NCBI GenBank assembly: GCA_963666475.2
Contig: CAXXJM010000001.1
Location: 1,364,001 to 1,428,000, forward strand
Direction of reading: 5' to 3'
Origin: JBFHIZ01 sp963666475
Lineage (GTDB): Bacteria; Bacillota; Clostridia; Lachnospirales; Lachnospiraceae
DNA: 64,000 nt
This document shows positions 8,690 to 17,005 of the stretch, piece after piece. Within the stretch, counting starts at the first letter, position 1. Every line of letters begins with the position of its first letter. A program made the translations under genes and the position numbers. Below the pieces are notes generated by a model. It saw only the letters and a list, made by a program, of their open reading frames with translations. It had not been told where the DNA came from and ran no database searches.

Positions 8690-9685
8690 TCACTCGACTT
8701 TCGGTCTTTCTTTCCAAAATGCCCCCACAAAGCGAAAAATGATTATCAAGATAGCTACCCCAGCGATCGCAGATGTAATGTATCCGATCACTTCAGGTAT
8801 TCCAGAAACAGCATAGTCTGGTATCAAGACATCAAACTGAAATCCATCCTGCATGCCTGCAGGAACATATCCCAGTACGGTATCCTCTGAAATCACTTCA
8901 CTGATTTCATCTGCTCCCCATTCACCCCACGCGGTTCCTGAGGCAAGTAATCCCAAAGGAGTCAGAGCGATCAGTATAATCAAAAGCAGATAGATTCTTT
9001 TTCCTTTTTCTTTTGCACCTTCATAAAAACTTCCCGGGGATACGTTTTTTACAAACATGACTATAGCAAGTGTAAAGATTACTTCTACAACCCCAGCGAC
9101 CAACATATGTGGAATCATCATTGCTGGAATTGAAATCGATAATGGATAAGGGCAGTATAAAGGGATACCCGACGCATCGTGAAACAAATACGGCTGAATC
9201 CCAAATAAAACCGCAGTACAAAGAGCTCCTATATTCAGTCCTAGATAGGAACCAAATACGATTCCCAGATATTCTCCTCTATCCTCGGAAAAATGATTTT
9301 TAAACCATTTATATACTGCATAGCCTACAAAAGGTATTACAAATGCAATGTTAAAACAATTTGCTCCAAACGCCAGTATTCCACCATCTCCAAATAACAC
9401 AGCTTGCAAAAGCAAGGCGACCGTAATACTAAGTGTAGCTGCATATGGCCCCAACAAAATTGCTAACAGAGTTCCTCCAACAGCATGGCCTGTCGTTCCG
9501 CCTGGCAATGGGATGTTAAACATCATCAGCAGAAAAGAAAATGCTGCTCCTACTCCTAACATAGGAATTTTTGTCTTCGGTAGTTCCAACTTAATTTTTT
9601 GAATTGCCCGTCTCCAGACTGGCACCATGGATGCACCCATGACCCCACAAGTTACTGGACTTAAATAATTATCAGGTATGTGCAT
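8690..9685 (-). CDS. cbiM: Cobalt/nickel ECF transporter substrate component CbiM with fused PDGLE (CbiN-like) domain
   Basis: A 331-residue membrane protein. It begins MHIPDNYLSP; in CbiM/NikM the N-terminal His2 is a direct metal ligand, so this start is functionally fixed. Conserved PGGTTGHAVGGT and FGDGGILAFGANCFN segments define the S-component core (about 1-210). After a short linker, a PDGLE-like domain with a membrane helix (TPLGLLASG, about 230-325) takes the place of a separate CbiN, which is absent. AAAGGA precedes the ATG. It is the first gene of cbiMQO, with a G7-tract operator candidate at its promoter. Confidence 0.93.
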   Translation of the reverse strand: MHIPDNYLSPVTCGVMGASMVPVWRRAIQKIKLELPKTKIPMLGVGAAFSFLLMMFNIPLPGGTTGHAVGGTLLAILLGPYAATLSITVALLLQAVLFGDGGILAFGANCFNIAFVIPFVGYAVYKWFKNHFSEDRGEYLGIVFGSYLGLNIGALCTAVLFGIQPYLFHDASGIPLYCPYPLSISIPAMMIPHMLVAGVVEVIFTLAIVMFVKNVSPGSFYEGAKEKGKRIYLLLIILIALTPLGLLASGTAWGEWGADEISEVISEDTVLGYVPAGMQDGFQFDVLIPDYAVSGIPEVIGYITSAIAGVAILIIIFRFVGAFWKERPKVE

Positions 9686-9716
9686 GTTTTTGTTCCTTTC
9701 TATGTTTCATATAAAA

Positions 9717-9758
9717 AGTATAACGAAGGATAATCCATGTCACAAGCCTGTGGGGGGG
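9717..9758 (-). promoter_or_regulatory. cbiMQO promoter with G-tract operator candidate
   Basis: On the minus strand TTGTGA (9740-9745) and TATACT (9717-9722) are separated by 17 nt. Just upstream of the -35 is an uninterrupted run of seven G on the plus strand (9752-9758). CsoR/RcnR-type repressors recognise G/C tracts flanked by AT-rich sequence, and such a regulator is encoded immediately upstream. The pairing of site and regulator is inferred. Confidence 0.6.
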
Positions 9759-9781
9759 ATACAATTTCACTTTTCTCTCAT

Positions 9782-10099
9782 TTATTTAATAAAGCTATCA
9801 ATTGCTTTTTCAAAATCATCTAGTATTTTATGATCATTTGATTTTACCGCTTCTACGACACAGTGCTCCAAATGATCCTTTAAAATAATCTTTCCAGTAT
9901 TATTTAGGGCAGCAATCACTGCTGATAATTGAATTAAAACTTCGCTACAATCCTTCCCGTCCTCAATCATTCGCTTAACCGCATTTAAATGTCCTCCTGC
10001 ACGTGACAGTCGGTCTATGACCGCCTTCGAATTCTCATGCGTGTGCGTAATTGTTGTTCCATCTTCTAAGGTATGTGTATGTATTTGTTTATTTTCCAC
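9782..10099 (-). CDS. CsoR/RcnR-family metal-sensing transcriptional repressor
   Basis: A 105-residue all-helical repressor. The W-X-Y-Z metal signature is present as Cys51, His76 and Cys80 with the exact C-x24-H-x3-C spacing of CsoR and the nickel sensor InrS. The N-terminus carries extra histidines (His7, His9, His19, His21), which fits nickel or cobalt better than copper. It starts at a GTG overlapping the stop of the diguanylate cyclase gene, with AAAGGATTGG upstream, so its translation depends on that gene. Together with the G7 tract at the cbiM promoter, it is the likely repressor of cbiMQO; the metal is inferred. Confidence 0.88.
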   Translation of the reverse strand: MENKQIHTHTLEDGTTITHTHENSKAVIDRLSRAGGHLNAVKRMIEDGKDCSEVLIQLSAVIAALNNTGKIILKDHLEHCVVEAVKSNDHKILDDFEKAIDSFIK

Positions 10100-11268
10100 T
10101 AGTATCCAATCCTTTCAATCCGATTTCGCCCATTGTCTTTCGCAAGATACAATGCCTCATCGGCATGTTTAAATCCCTCTGTAATTGAAAAATCATCATT
10201 TCCATGTATCATTGTCATTCCAAAGCTAGCTGTTACACATATTTTTTGATGATTAAAAATAACCTCTGTTTGCTCAATTGTCGTACGAATATTGTCTGCA
10301 ACTTTCTCAACCTGTTTCGGAAATGTTTCAGGGAAGAACATGATAAATTCTTCTCCTCCCCATCTAGCTATCATGTTACCGCTAGAAAGAGACCTCTTAA
10401 GTATCTCTGCTACTTCCTTTAGCACTTCATCTCCAGCCTTATGACCATATACATCATTGACATGCTTAAAATGATCAATATCCATAATGACCATAACCGA
10501 ATTTTTATCCATAAAATATGTATCATCTCTAAACTGACTCTTTAATAAGTCTTCAAAATGTCTTCTGTTATATAAATTGGTTAGGTAATCAAAATTCGAA
10601 AGATGTTCAAGTTTTTTATTTGCTTCTTCTAACACAATATTTCTTTCCAGGCTACTCACATGATTTTCATATAGTATTTTCGAGATTAGCAATACGCAAA
10701 AATAGTACATAGTACTATTTACTACCGTATCCATTAGCAAATTTGGATTCTTCTCCACATATAGAACACAACCTAAAAAGAGCACATGTGGTATCGTATA
10801 CACAAGATAGTTTCTTGGTGGTTTAATGAGAATGATTACACCAAAAACAACCTGTATCGTTGTATAGGAGGTAATGGTTCCAATTGTATATAGATCCAAG
10901 ACACCGATTCCTGCGATACACAGCATTCCTATGACCGTCGTCACCTCTACGATCCATCGATATACATTTTTTTCATATTTATTCTTATAAACGAGAAACA
11001 TTGTTAATACAAATGCACCCAATAAGAAAATCATAGAGTGAAAAACTAAATATGAAACTAATATATTAATTTCACCATTCTTTTCTAATAAATAACGAAC
11101 ATCGTGTATTACGATCAACGAAAGTTCTAAAACCATGGTAAGAACACTAAAAATTATCATTCTCCTTCGGTTCATTAACATAATCTCACGTCTTACTTGA
11201 TCTTGTTGTACTGATGTTAGATTTTGGTTCTCTTTGCCAGAGAAAATTTCAGCTAATTTTTTAATCAT
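10099..11268 (-). CDS. Membrane diguanylate cyclase (GGDEF domain)
   Basis: A 389-residue protein with about six predicted membrane helices (roughly 33-200), a linker helix, and a C-terminal GGDEF domain (about 225-388) that makes cyclic di-GMP from two GTP. The active site is intact: DIDHFKHVNDVYGHKAGD and RWGGEEF. The allosteric inhibitory RxxD motif five residues before GGEEF is replaced by SSGN, so product inhibition through a primary I-site is not expected. Its stop overlaps the GTG of the metal-sensor gene downstream, and a small membrane protein gene lies 21 nt upstream, so the three are likely cotranscribed. Confidence 0.92.
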   Translation of the reverse strand: MIKKLAEIFSGKENQNLTSVQQDQVRREIMLMNRRRMIIFSVLTMVLELSLIVIHDVRYLLEKNGEINILVSYLVFHSMIFLLGAFVLTMFLVYKNKYEKNVYRWIVEVTTVIGMLCIAGIGVLDLYTIGTITSYTTIQVVFGVIILIKPPRNYLVYTIPHVLFLGCVLYVEKNPNLLMDTVVNSTMYYFCVLLISKILYENHVSSLERNIVLEEANKKLEHLSNFDYLTNLYNRRHFEDLLKSQFRDDTYFMDKNSVMVIMDIDHFKHVNDVYGHKAGDEVLKEVAEILKRSLSSGNMIARWGGEEFIMFFPETFPKQVEKVADNIRTTIEQTEVIFNHQKICVTASFGMTMIHGNDDFSITEGFKHADEALYLAKDNGRNRIERIGY

Positions 11269-11289
11269 TTTTTCCCTTTTTCTATGTGC

Positions 11290-11790
11290 TTATTCAATTT
11301 TTTTTCGATACTTGAAAAATACGTTCGCAGATACAATTCTTCGATAATCCTTGATGAGTCTTCTTAATTTTTTTCTTTCAAATAATAAGAGTGAAACAGA
11401 CTCCCAAAGCAGCACCCATCCACCTACTATAATGATTTCAGATATTGTGTGTAAAAAAACATTTTCTCTGAAATACACTGCAAAATATGAAGAAGTTAAC
11501 AAGAGGGAGGCTATCAAAAAATAGATGAATGAATTCCGATATATTTTTCTTAGTTTTGCTTTTTCAATTTCTACATAAAAAGAAAAATAAGTTATAAACC
11601 ATTTAATTATTACATTCTCTTTCGACTCGCTCTTTGTTTCCTCGCTTAAGTAGAAACAAATATCAATGTTATTGTTTTGTGGAATATCATCCAGGGAATC
11701 TTCAAGAAAAAGCATGAGTTCCGGATGAATATCCTTACGTTTATGTTGGACGATTAAAAGTATTATAAGCTTTGCAATTAGTAAAATCAA
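11290..11790 (-). CDS. Uncharacterised membrane protein, probable 5' frameshift
   Basis: I do not recognise the family. The 166-codon frame has a soluble N-terminal part (RKDIHPELMLFLEDSLDDIP), then two hydrophobic helices (about 90-108 and 115-133), and a basic C-terminus. No ATG opens the frame before residue 26; the first codon is a TTG without a ribosome binding site. An ATG at 11797 in another frame encodes MKVDFTNCKAYNTF and then stops soon, so a one-base indel may have broken the 5' end. It lies 21 nt upstream of the diguanylate cyclase gene and may be a partner of it. Confidence 0.5.
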   Translation of the reverse strand: MILLIAKLIILLIVQHKRKDIHPELMLFLEDSLDDIPQNNNIDICFYLSEETKSESKENVIIKWFITYFSFYVEIEKAKLRKIYRNSFIYFLIASLLLTSSYFAVYFRENVFLHTISEIIIVGGWVLLWESVSLLLFERKKLRRLIKDYRRIVSANVFFKYRKKIE

Positions 11791-11842
11791 CTTTCATATT
11801 GATTTTGAATTTGGTTAACACCAAAAAATTTCGATTATACAA

Positions 11843-11870
11843 GAAACCACAGGGTTGCCCCTGCGGTTTC
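11843..11870 (-). terminator. Hairpin terminator after the aldo/keto reductase gene
   Basis: GAAACCACAGGG pairs with CCCTGCGGTTTC (one mismatch) around a 4-nt loop, 34 nt past the reductase stop. The T tract downstream on the minus strand is short and interrupted, so efficiency is uncertain. Confidence 0.6.
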
Positions 11871-11903
11871 TATATTCATACATTATTAAAATAAGAAATA
11901 GAG

Positions 11904-13103
11904 CTATTTTTTATTACTACCAGTCAGAATACGTCCAATCGATACAACCGGCTTGAACCAAAATGATTCCAATTCTTTCTGCGCATGTTTCATTTCTTCA
12001 CTAATCACAATGTTTTGTGGACAATGCTTTTCACAGGCTCTGCACCCAATACATTGATTTGCATAATGAGTTTCTTTATTGCCAACTCCTAAGTGCATCA
12101 AATAGTTCATTTTTACACCCTTTGGCCCCATTAAATATTTTTCATTGTAGTATGAAAAAACGCTTGGAATATTTACACCCTTCGGACAAGGCATGCAATA
12201 ATTACAGCCTGTGCAAGGTACTTTTGTTTTTTCAAGCATGATTTGCTTAATCTTGTCAAATACATCCAGTTCCTCTTTTGATAAATGTCCTGGCTCCGCA
12301 GCTTCTGCCATTTGCAGGTTCTCATCCAACTGTTCTCCTGTACTCATCCCTGAAAGCACAACGTTGACTTCTTTATGATTCCAAATCCAGCGAAGGGCCC
12401 ACTCAACCACAGAGCGATCTGGGTTCGCCAAAGAAAACGTATCTCTTACCTCTTTCGGAAGGTTATTCACTAATCTTCCTCCTCTAAGTGGTTCCATGAC
12501 AATCACGGGAATTTTCAATTCGTGTGCAAGCTTCAATCCATCCACAGTTGCCTGATTATGCTCGTCCATATAATTGTACTGTATTTGGCAAAAATCCCAA
12601 GGATATGCCTTAAGAATCTCTATAAAGTCTTCTTTTACTCCATGAAATGAGAATCCAAAATTCTTGATTACACCTTCTGCCTTCTTTTCTTCAAAGTACT
12701 CAATTACTCCAAGTTTTTTCATGTGCTCATAGGAAGCAAAATCTGTGAACATGTGCATCAAATAGTAATCAACATAATCCGTTTGTAAACGTTCTAGTTG
12801 TGTCGCGAATATTTTCTTTGCCTGTTCTAAACTTCTTACCATAAATTGAGGCATCTTTGTAGCCACATAAACCTTCTCACGAAACCCACCTTGTTTCAAT
12901 GCTTTTCCAAGTAATGGTTCGCTTTTCCCCCCATGGTATGGGTATGCAGTGTCAAAGTAATTCACGCCACGCTTGTATGCATCATGTATCATTTTGATTG
13001 CACGTTCTTCATCAATCTGACTTCCTTTCAAAGGTAGTCTCATACATCCAAATCCTAAGATTGAAAGTTCATCTCCATTTTTTTGATTAATTCTCTTGTC
13101 CAC
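11904..13103 (-). CDS. Aldo/keto reductase with C-terminal 4Fe-4S ferredoxin-like domain
   Basis: A 399-residue oxidoreductase. The AKR barrel carries the catalytic tetrad Asp51 and Tyr56 (FDTAYPYHGG), Lys83 (VATKMP) and His117 (YLMHMF). The C-terminal 100 residues hold eight cysteines in two clusters, CTGCNYCMPCPKG and CIGCRACEKHCP, which should bind two 4Fe-4S centres. This fusion is common in anaerobic Clostridia and links NAD(P)H or ferredoxin to carbonyl reduction. It is monocistronic, with its own promoter at 13154-13182. Confidence 0.93.
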   Translation of the reverse strand: MDKRINQKNGDELSILGFGCMRLPLKGSQIDEERAIKMIHDAYKRGVNYFDTAYPYHGGKSEPLLGKALKQGGFREKVYVATKMPQFMVRSLEQAKKIFATQLERLQTDYVDYYLMHMFTDFASYEHMKKLGVIEYFEEKKAEGVIKNFGFSFHGVKEDFIEILKAYPWDFCQIQYNYMDEHNQATVDGLKLAHELKIPVIVMEPLRGGRLVNNLPKEVRDTFSLANPDRSVVEWALRWIWNHKEVNVVLSGMSTGEQLDENLQMAEAAEPGHLSKEELDVFDKIKQIMLEKTKVPCTGCNYCMPCPKGVNIPSVFSYYNEKYLMGPKGVKMNYLMHLGVGNKETHYANQCIGCRACEKHCPQNIVISEEMKHAQKELESFWFKPVVSIGRILTGSNKK

Positions 13104-13153
13104 TTTTCTACTCCTATGAATTTCTTTTTATTTACACAGTGTTAATTAAATTA

Positions 13154-13182
13154 ATTTTAGCATTCATAGTTTTGGTTGTCAA
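13154..13182 (-). promoter_or_regulatory. Promoter of the aldo/keto reductase gene
   Basis: TTGACA (13177-13182) and TAAAAT (13154-13159) on the minus strand are separated by 17 nt. An AT-only inverted repeat TTAATTAAATTAATT lies at about +1 (13142-13156) and could be an operator. Confidence 0.65.
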
Positions 13183-13214
13183 TATTTTTGACGTAAGTAT
13201 TTCTCACGACTTTT

Positions 13215-14246
13215 CTAACGATTAATCTCGCTATACGAATTTTCCTCTTCGTAAGCATCCTCCATCTTCAAGGTATCCTGAATTTCTTCCTGACTAAACT
13301 TCGCCCGAATGATAGCCTGTGCCCAGTTGATTGAGACTTGTGTATGTCTTCCTTTTTCTGTTGCAGCATCACTAATGACCTTTAGCAATTCCTCCATACA
13401 CGATTTTGTAAGATGACCACCCCGCCAATGGAATGTTAAAATCCTTCCTTTTTTGATCGCTTGTTGACAACGTTTTGATACATCCTCTAGCTTTGTAAAC
13501 GATAATTTCTTTTCTATATAATAGAAGTGATCTTTCTCACGACACTTTGGAATCGTATATATGGAGGGTTCATGGTCTTTAAATATGCTGACATCATCCA
13601 AATTAAAATAATCATATCGTACTTCTTTTTTCCCTAGTGAATGATCAAATGTAGCATCTAAATGATACCAGACTCCCTGAATTTGAACTACATTCCAAGC
13701 ATGTCGATATTTTATATTCTTTTCTGGATTATTTTCTGAAATGACAACAATACAAGGAATCATCAATTGGTCACAAAGAATCTTTACCGATTTTGCAATC
13801 CCCTCACAAACCCCAACGCCCTGTCCAAGCGGACCAATGATTTCATGAGAATATTGTTTTTTCAGCTTGTCATATGTTACATTCTCACAAATAAAGTCAT
13901 GAATATACTGCTCTTTTTCCAGATCACCTTTCTCTTTTACGCCTCTTATGAGTTTTTGTACTCTAGACGACATCGCCTGTTGGTGTTCGATGATCTTATT
14001 CTTTTCGAACAAATAGACCGGCTTCATCTTTACCATCGTTGAATCATCGTAAAATGAATACTGAAAAGTTGATGCATAAAAGATTTCTGGATAATCTAGT
14101 CTCACTTTATGAAAAATGTCACTTAACTCCATGCCATCAATTCTTAGCACATCGAAGCTTTGTGAAAGTGATTCTAGTCCACTTTTGATAACTTGATATA
14201 TTTTTTGATGTTGTTTTGTCATGTGACTATAATAATAAGGCTCCAT
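13215..14246 (-). CDS. Transglutaminase-like cysteine protease superfamily protein
   Basis: A 343-residue protein without an evident signal peptide. The core shows the Cys-His-Asp triad of the transglutaminase fold: Cys in GVGVCEGIAKS, His in YRHAWNVVQI and Asp in WYHLDATFDHS. The N-terminal 130 residues are helical, and the C-terminal region beyond the triad resembles no domain I know. Bacterial members are usually proteases or peptide-processing enzymes; the substrate here is unknown. GAGG lies about 10 nt before the ATG. It stands alone between the reductase and aldehyde dehydrogenase genes. Confidence 0.82.
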   Translation of the reverse strand: MEPYYYSHMTKQHQKIYQVIKSGLESLSQSFDVLRIDGMELSDIFHKVRLDYPEIFYASTFQYSFYDDSTMVKMKPVYLFEKNKIIEHQQAMSSRVQKLIRGVKEKGDLEKEQYIHDFICENVTYDKLKKQYSHEIIGPLGQGVGVCEGIAKSVKILCDQLMIPCIVVISENNPEKNIKYRHAWNVVQIQGVWYHLDATFDHSLGKKEVRYDYFNLDDVSIFKDHEPSIYTIPKCREKDHFYYIEKKLSFTKLEDVSKRCQQAIKKGRILTFHWRGGHLTKSCMEELLKVISDAATEKGRHTQVSINWAQAIIRAKFSQEEIQDTLKMEDAYEEENSYSEINR

Positions 14247-14303
14247 GATGTCATATCCTCATTTTCTTAAAGTCATGCTAACTTATCTATAGCACATTAT
14301 ACT

Positions 14304-15665
14304 TTATATGAATTTCTTTAATAAACCAAGTTTTTTATCATTATATGGTTGATATCTTAATGGCAAATCCATAAATGTCACATTTTTTACTACTGACTTC
14401 TTATGTGAGAAGGTATCAAAACTGTATTTTCCATGATATCCTCCCATTCCACTGTTGCCAACACCACCAAATGGTATATGATGATTAGCTACATGCATAA
14501 TTACATCATTTACACAACCTCCACCAAAAGATACTTCGTAGTTTATTTTATCTGCGAATGCTTTACTTTGGGTAAAAATATAACATGCCAATGGTTTAGG
14601 TCTATCTTTAATGATTTGAATCGTGCCTTCCAGGTCATCATATCCAATGATTGGAAGAATCGGTCCAAAGATTTCTTCTTCCATGATCTCTTGCTCAAAG
14701 TCTGCGTCAGGCAAAATTGCAGGTGCAATCTTTCTAGTACTTGGATTGTGAGCACCACCAATCACTTGATTCGCTCTATTAAGCAATCCTACTAACCGCT
14801 CAAAATGATGTTGATTAATGATATTCGGATACCCCTCCATATCCTGTGCCTCTTGATAATTCTTTTGTATTTCCAATTGCAAATACTTGACAAATTCCTC
14901 TTTCACACGATTATCTACTACTACATAGTCAATAGATATACAAGTCTGTCCAGCATTTAAAAACTTTCCCCAAACAATTCTTTTTGCAGCGATTTTCAGA
15001 TCTGCAGTGTGATCTACAAAACATGGACTTTTCCCACCTAACTCTAACGAAACAGGGGTTAAATTTTCACTTGCAGCTTTCATAATCGTTTTCCCAACAG
15101 ATGGGCTTCCCGTGAAAAATATGTAGTCATATTTCTGGTTCACCACTTCATCATAATTGATATCTGGATCTGCACAGAAAAGATAATCATCTTGAAAATT
15201 CTCATTGATTAGTTTTTGAATAAGCATCGCAGTATGTATACTACTCCTGGAGCATTTTAAGATTGCAGTATTCCCTGCAGCAATAGCTCCTACGAGTGGT
15301 GCAATAGAGAGATTAAACGGATAATTCCACGGAGCTAATATTAATACAACTCCAAACGGTTCGGAATATATATAATTCGTCGCTGGAAAAGTTGCTAAGC
15401 TTCCTAATGCACGTTTTGGTTTCGCCCAACTCTCCAAATGTTTTAACGCATACTGAATTTCCCCGTATACCACACTAACCTCTGTCATATAAGCTTCGGT
15501 TCGAGACTTACCAAGATCTTGCCCCAATGCTTCTAGGATTGCTTCCTCGTTCTTCTGTATTATGTGTAGCAATCTCTTTAACATGGCTTTTCGATAGGCC
15601 ACGTTCTTTGTCTGATTTGTCTGATAAAAAGTTCTCTGTTTGTGATTAATTTCTTTGATTCCCAT
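14304..15665 (-). CDS. Aldehyde dehydrogenase (NAD(P)-dependent, YwdH/CoxA-like)
   Basis: A 453-residue class 3-type ALDH that oxidises aldehydes to acids. Catalytic residues are visible: general base Glu208 in SLELGGKSP and nucleophile Cys242 in NAGQTCIS, with the cofactor motif FFTGSPSVGK and the oxyanion-region APWNYPF. The length fits the short membrane-associated ALDH group; the C-terminus is basic. The start is the ATG at 15665, which has AAGGAG five nt upstream. It follows an ArsR-type regulator gene by 64 nt and is probably in its operon, which suggests induction by toxic aldehydes or another stress. Confidence 0.92.
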   Translation of the reverse strand: MGIKEINHKQRTFYQTNQTKNVAYRKAMLKRLLHIIQKNEEAILEALGQDLGKSRTEAYMTEVSVVYGEIQYALKHLESWAKPKRALGSLATFPATNYIYSEPFGVVLILAPWNYPFNLSIAPLVGAIAAGNTAILKCSRSSIHTAMLIQKLINENFQDDYLFCADPDINYDEVVNQKYDYIFFTGSPSVGKTIMKAASENLTPVSLELGGKSPCFVDHTADLKIAAKRIVWGKFLNAGQTCISIDYVVVDNRVKEEFVKYLQLEIQKNYQEAQDMEGYPNIINQHHFERLVGLLNRANQVIGGAHNPSTRKIAPAILPDADFEQEIMEEEIFGPILPIIGYDDLEGTIQIIKDRPKPLACYIFTQSKAFADKINYEVSFGGGCVNDVIMHVANHHIPFGGVGNSGMGGYHGKYSFDTFSHKKSVVKNVTFMDLPLRYQPYNDKKLGLLKKFI

Positions 15666-15729
15666 AAAGGCTCCTTTCTTTCCAATCGCTCTTAATTTTA
15701 ACTTATCCGAATCATAACCAAATCGTTTC

Positions 15730-16062
15730 TCATACAAGAATACAGTTCGCTTCCATCATTTCTATGAGTGATTTAAATTGTGTCACGGTATCTAATAGTG
15801 TAAGGTAATAATAATTCTCTACTCCCTTTTTTTTGACTCCTACAATTCCCGCCTGCTTTAACAACTTTAAATGATGAGATACCGTAGGGCGAGACAGATT
15901 CACCTGTTCCGTTATAGCATTCACCATAATCCCATCTTCTGATGCGTCCGCAACAATTAAAAGTATTTCCTGTCTATTTTCATCGTTTAAAACGGAGAAT
16001 AACGGGATACATTTCTTAAGCGATTCCATTATTTCTTTATTTTTCACCGCGTTAGTTTCCAT
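15730..16062 (-). CDS. ArsR family winged-helix transcriptional regulator
   Basis: A 110-residue regulator. The helix-turn-helix reads VNLSRPTVSHHLKLLKQAG, the ArsR/SmtB hallmark, followed by a wing with VKKKGVENYYYL. The CxC metal site of classic ArsR in the recognition region is absent, so it may be a non-metal sensor; Cys18 and Cys107 are the only cysteines. AGGAGG precedes the ATG. A palindrome at the promoter (16079-16100) is a strong autoregulatory operator candidate. The downstream aldehyde dehydrogenase gene is probably its target. Confidence 0.9.
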   Translation of the reverse strand: METNAVKNKEIMESLKKCIPLFSVLNDENRQEILLIVADASEDGIMVNAITEQVNLSRPTVSHHLKLLKQAGIVGVKKKGVENYYYLTLLDTVTQFKSLIEMMEANCILV

Positions 16063-16078
16063 AATCCCTCCTATTTGT

Positions 16079-16136
16079 TTAGTTTATATGTTTAAACTAA
16101 TAATCAGATACTACGCTTATTTCTTCTATTTGTCAA
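16079..16136 (-). promoter_or_regulatory. arsR-aldH promoter and palindromic operator
   Basis: TTGACA (16131-16136) and TAGTAT (16108-16113), 17 nt apart on the minus strand, form the promoter. At about +1 lies the inverted repeat TTAGTTTA-N6-TAAACTAA (16079-16100). ArsR repressors bind such 12-2-12 or similar palindromes over the start site; binding here is inferred. Confidence 0.78.
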
Positions 16137-16184
16137 TTTTCAAACATCGATCTTGATCTTTCACGAGCGAATCTTCAAAAAAAA

Positions 16185-16211
16185 AGCTTGCACAAATGTC
16201 ATGTGCAAGCT
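16185..16211 (-). terminator. Terminator of the ABC exporter operon
   Basis: The 10-bp perfect stem AGCTTGCACA / TGTGCAAGCT with a 7-nt loop is followed on the minus strand by a run of ten T. It is 20 nt past the permease stop. Confidence 0.93.
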
Positions 16212-16231
16212 GAATATACTTATTAAGATCT

Positions 16232-17005
16232 CTAATGCAAGTTACGCTTTAAACGATAATTCATAACAAACATAAGAATTCCTGCCATTGCCAAAAAGAA
16301 AATATAAGATTGAGCCATGGGTACAAAATTATACGAATCTCCGACCCAAAGTGTATAACTATCCTTATTTAAGTAGGTTGAAGGAAGTAAATTCGCAACA
16401 ATCTGCAAGCCTTCTGGTAATTTATCGATTGTTATGCCCATCATACCACTTAGAATCATCATTGCAAAGTATATAATCATTGTGATCATATAGGTCAATC
16501 CAAATTTTTTTACCAGGTTCGCAATGGCATGCGCTAGAATAAACAATATCGTTGCAAAAATATATATACATAAAGAATAAATAATTACCCCTGATGCTGC
16601 TGGTACAACCAGATTAAGCGTACCGAATCCAACAATAAAATAAATAATGAAGGCACAGGTCATGTAAATAAACTCTGCAATCAATCGATTGATAATCGTA
16701 AATTTCTCACTAAACCAAAATAATTGCATTCTCAAAGGAATTCCCTTTTCGATTTCTTGTGAACAGGTGCTAGAATATCCCATTAAAATCGTAGCTAAAG
16801 GAATAATTGCTCCGATACCAAGAAATACCTGAGTGACAACCTCCCTTAGATAGCTTGAAGACTGCATATCACTTGTGATTGCCTTTGTAATGATAATTGA
16901 AAGCAAAATCGGAAACCCTATTCCAAAAATATGAATAAATGGATTACCGGCCACATTTCTCAGTTCATATTGTATCATTCTTAAAGAAACCTTATTTTTA
17001 TTCAT
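16232..17005 (-). CDS. ABC-2 type transporter permease
   Basis: A 257-residue membrane protein with about six hydrophobic helices (around 25-45, 55-80, 100-125, 135-160, 170-195 and 228-250), typical of ABC-2 permeases of drug, bacteriocin or lipid exporters. It overlaps the ATPase gene upstream by 8 nt, with AAGGAG before the ATG, so the two form one exporter. The operon is controlled by its own promoter, which carries the same box as the two-component promoter upstream. The substrate is unknown; cell-envelope stress compounds are the usual ones in such arrangements. Confidence 0.85.
   Translation of the reverse strand: MNKNKVSLRMIQYELRNVAGNPFIHIFGIGFPILLSIIITKAITSDMQSSSYLREVVTQVFLGIGAIIPLATILMGYSSTCSQEIEKGIPLRMQLFWFSEKFTIINRLIAEFIYMTCAFIIYFIVGFGTLNLVVPAASGVIIYSLCIYIFATILFILAHAIANLVKKFGLTYMITMIIYFAMMILSGMMGITIDKLPEGLQIVANLLPSTYLNKDSYTLWVGDSYNFVPMAQSYIFFLAMAGILMFVMNYRLKRNLH

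Noticed and set aside
9686..9781. Cobalamin riboswitch upstream of cbiM
   Set aside because: The interval is only about 95 nt and lacks the conserved B12 box; a promoter with a G tract explains it better.
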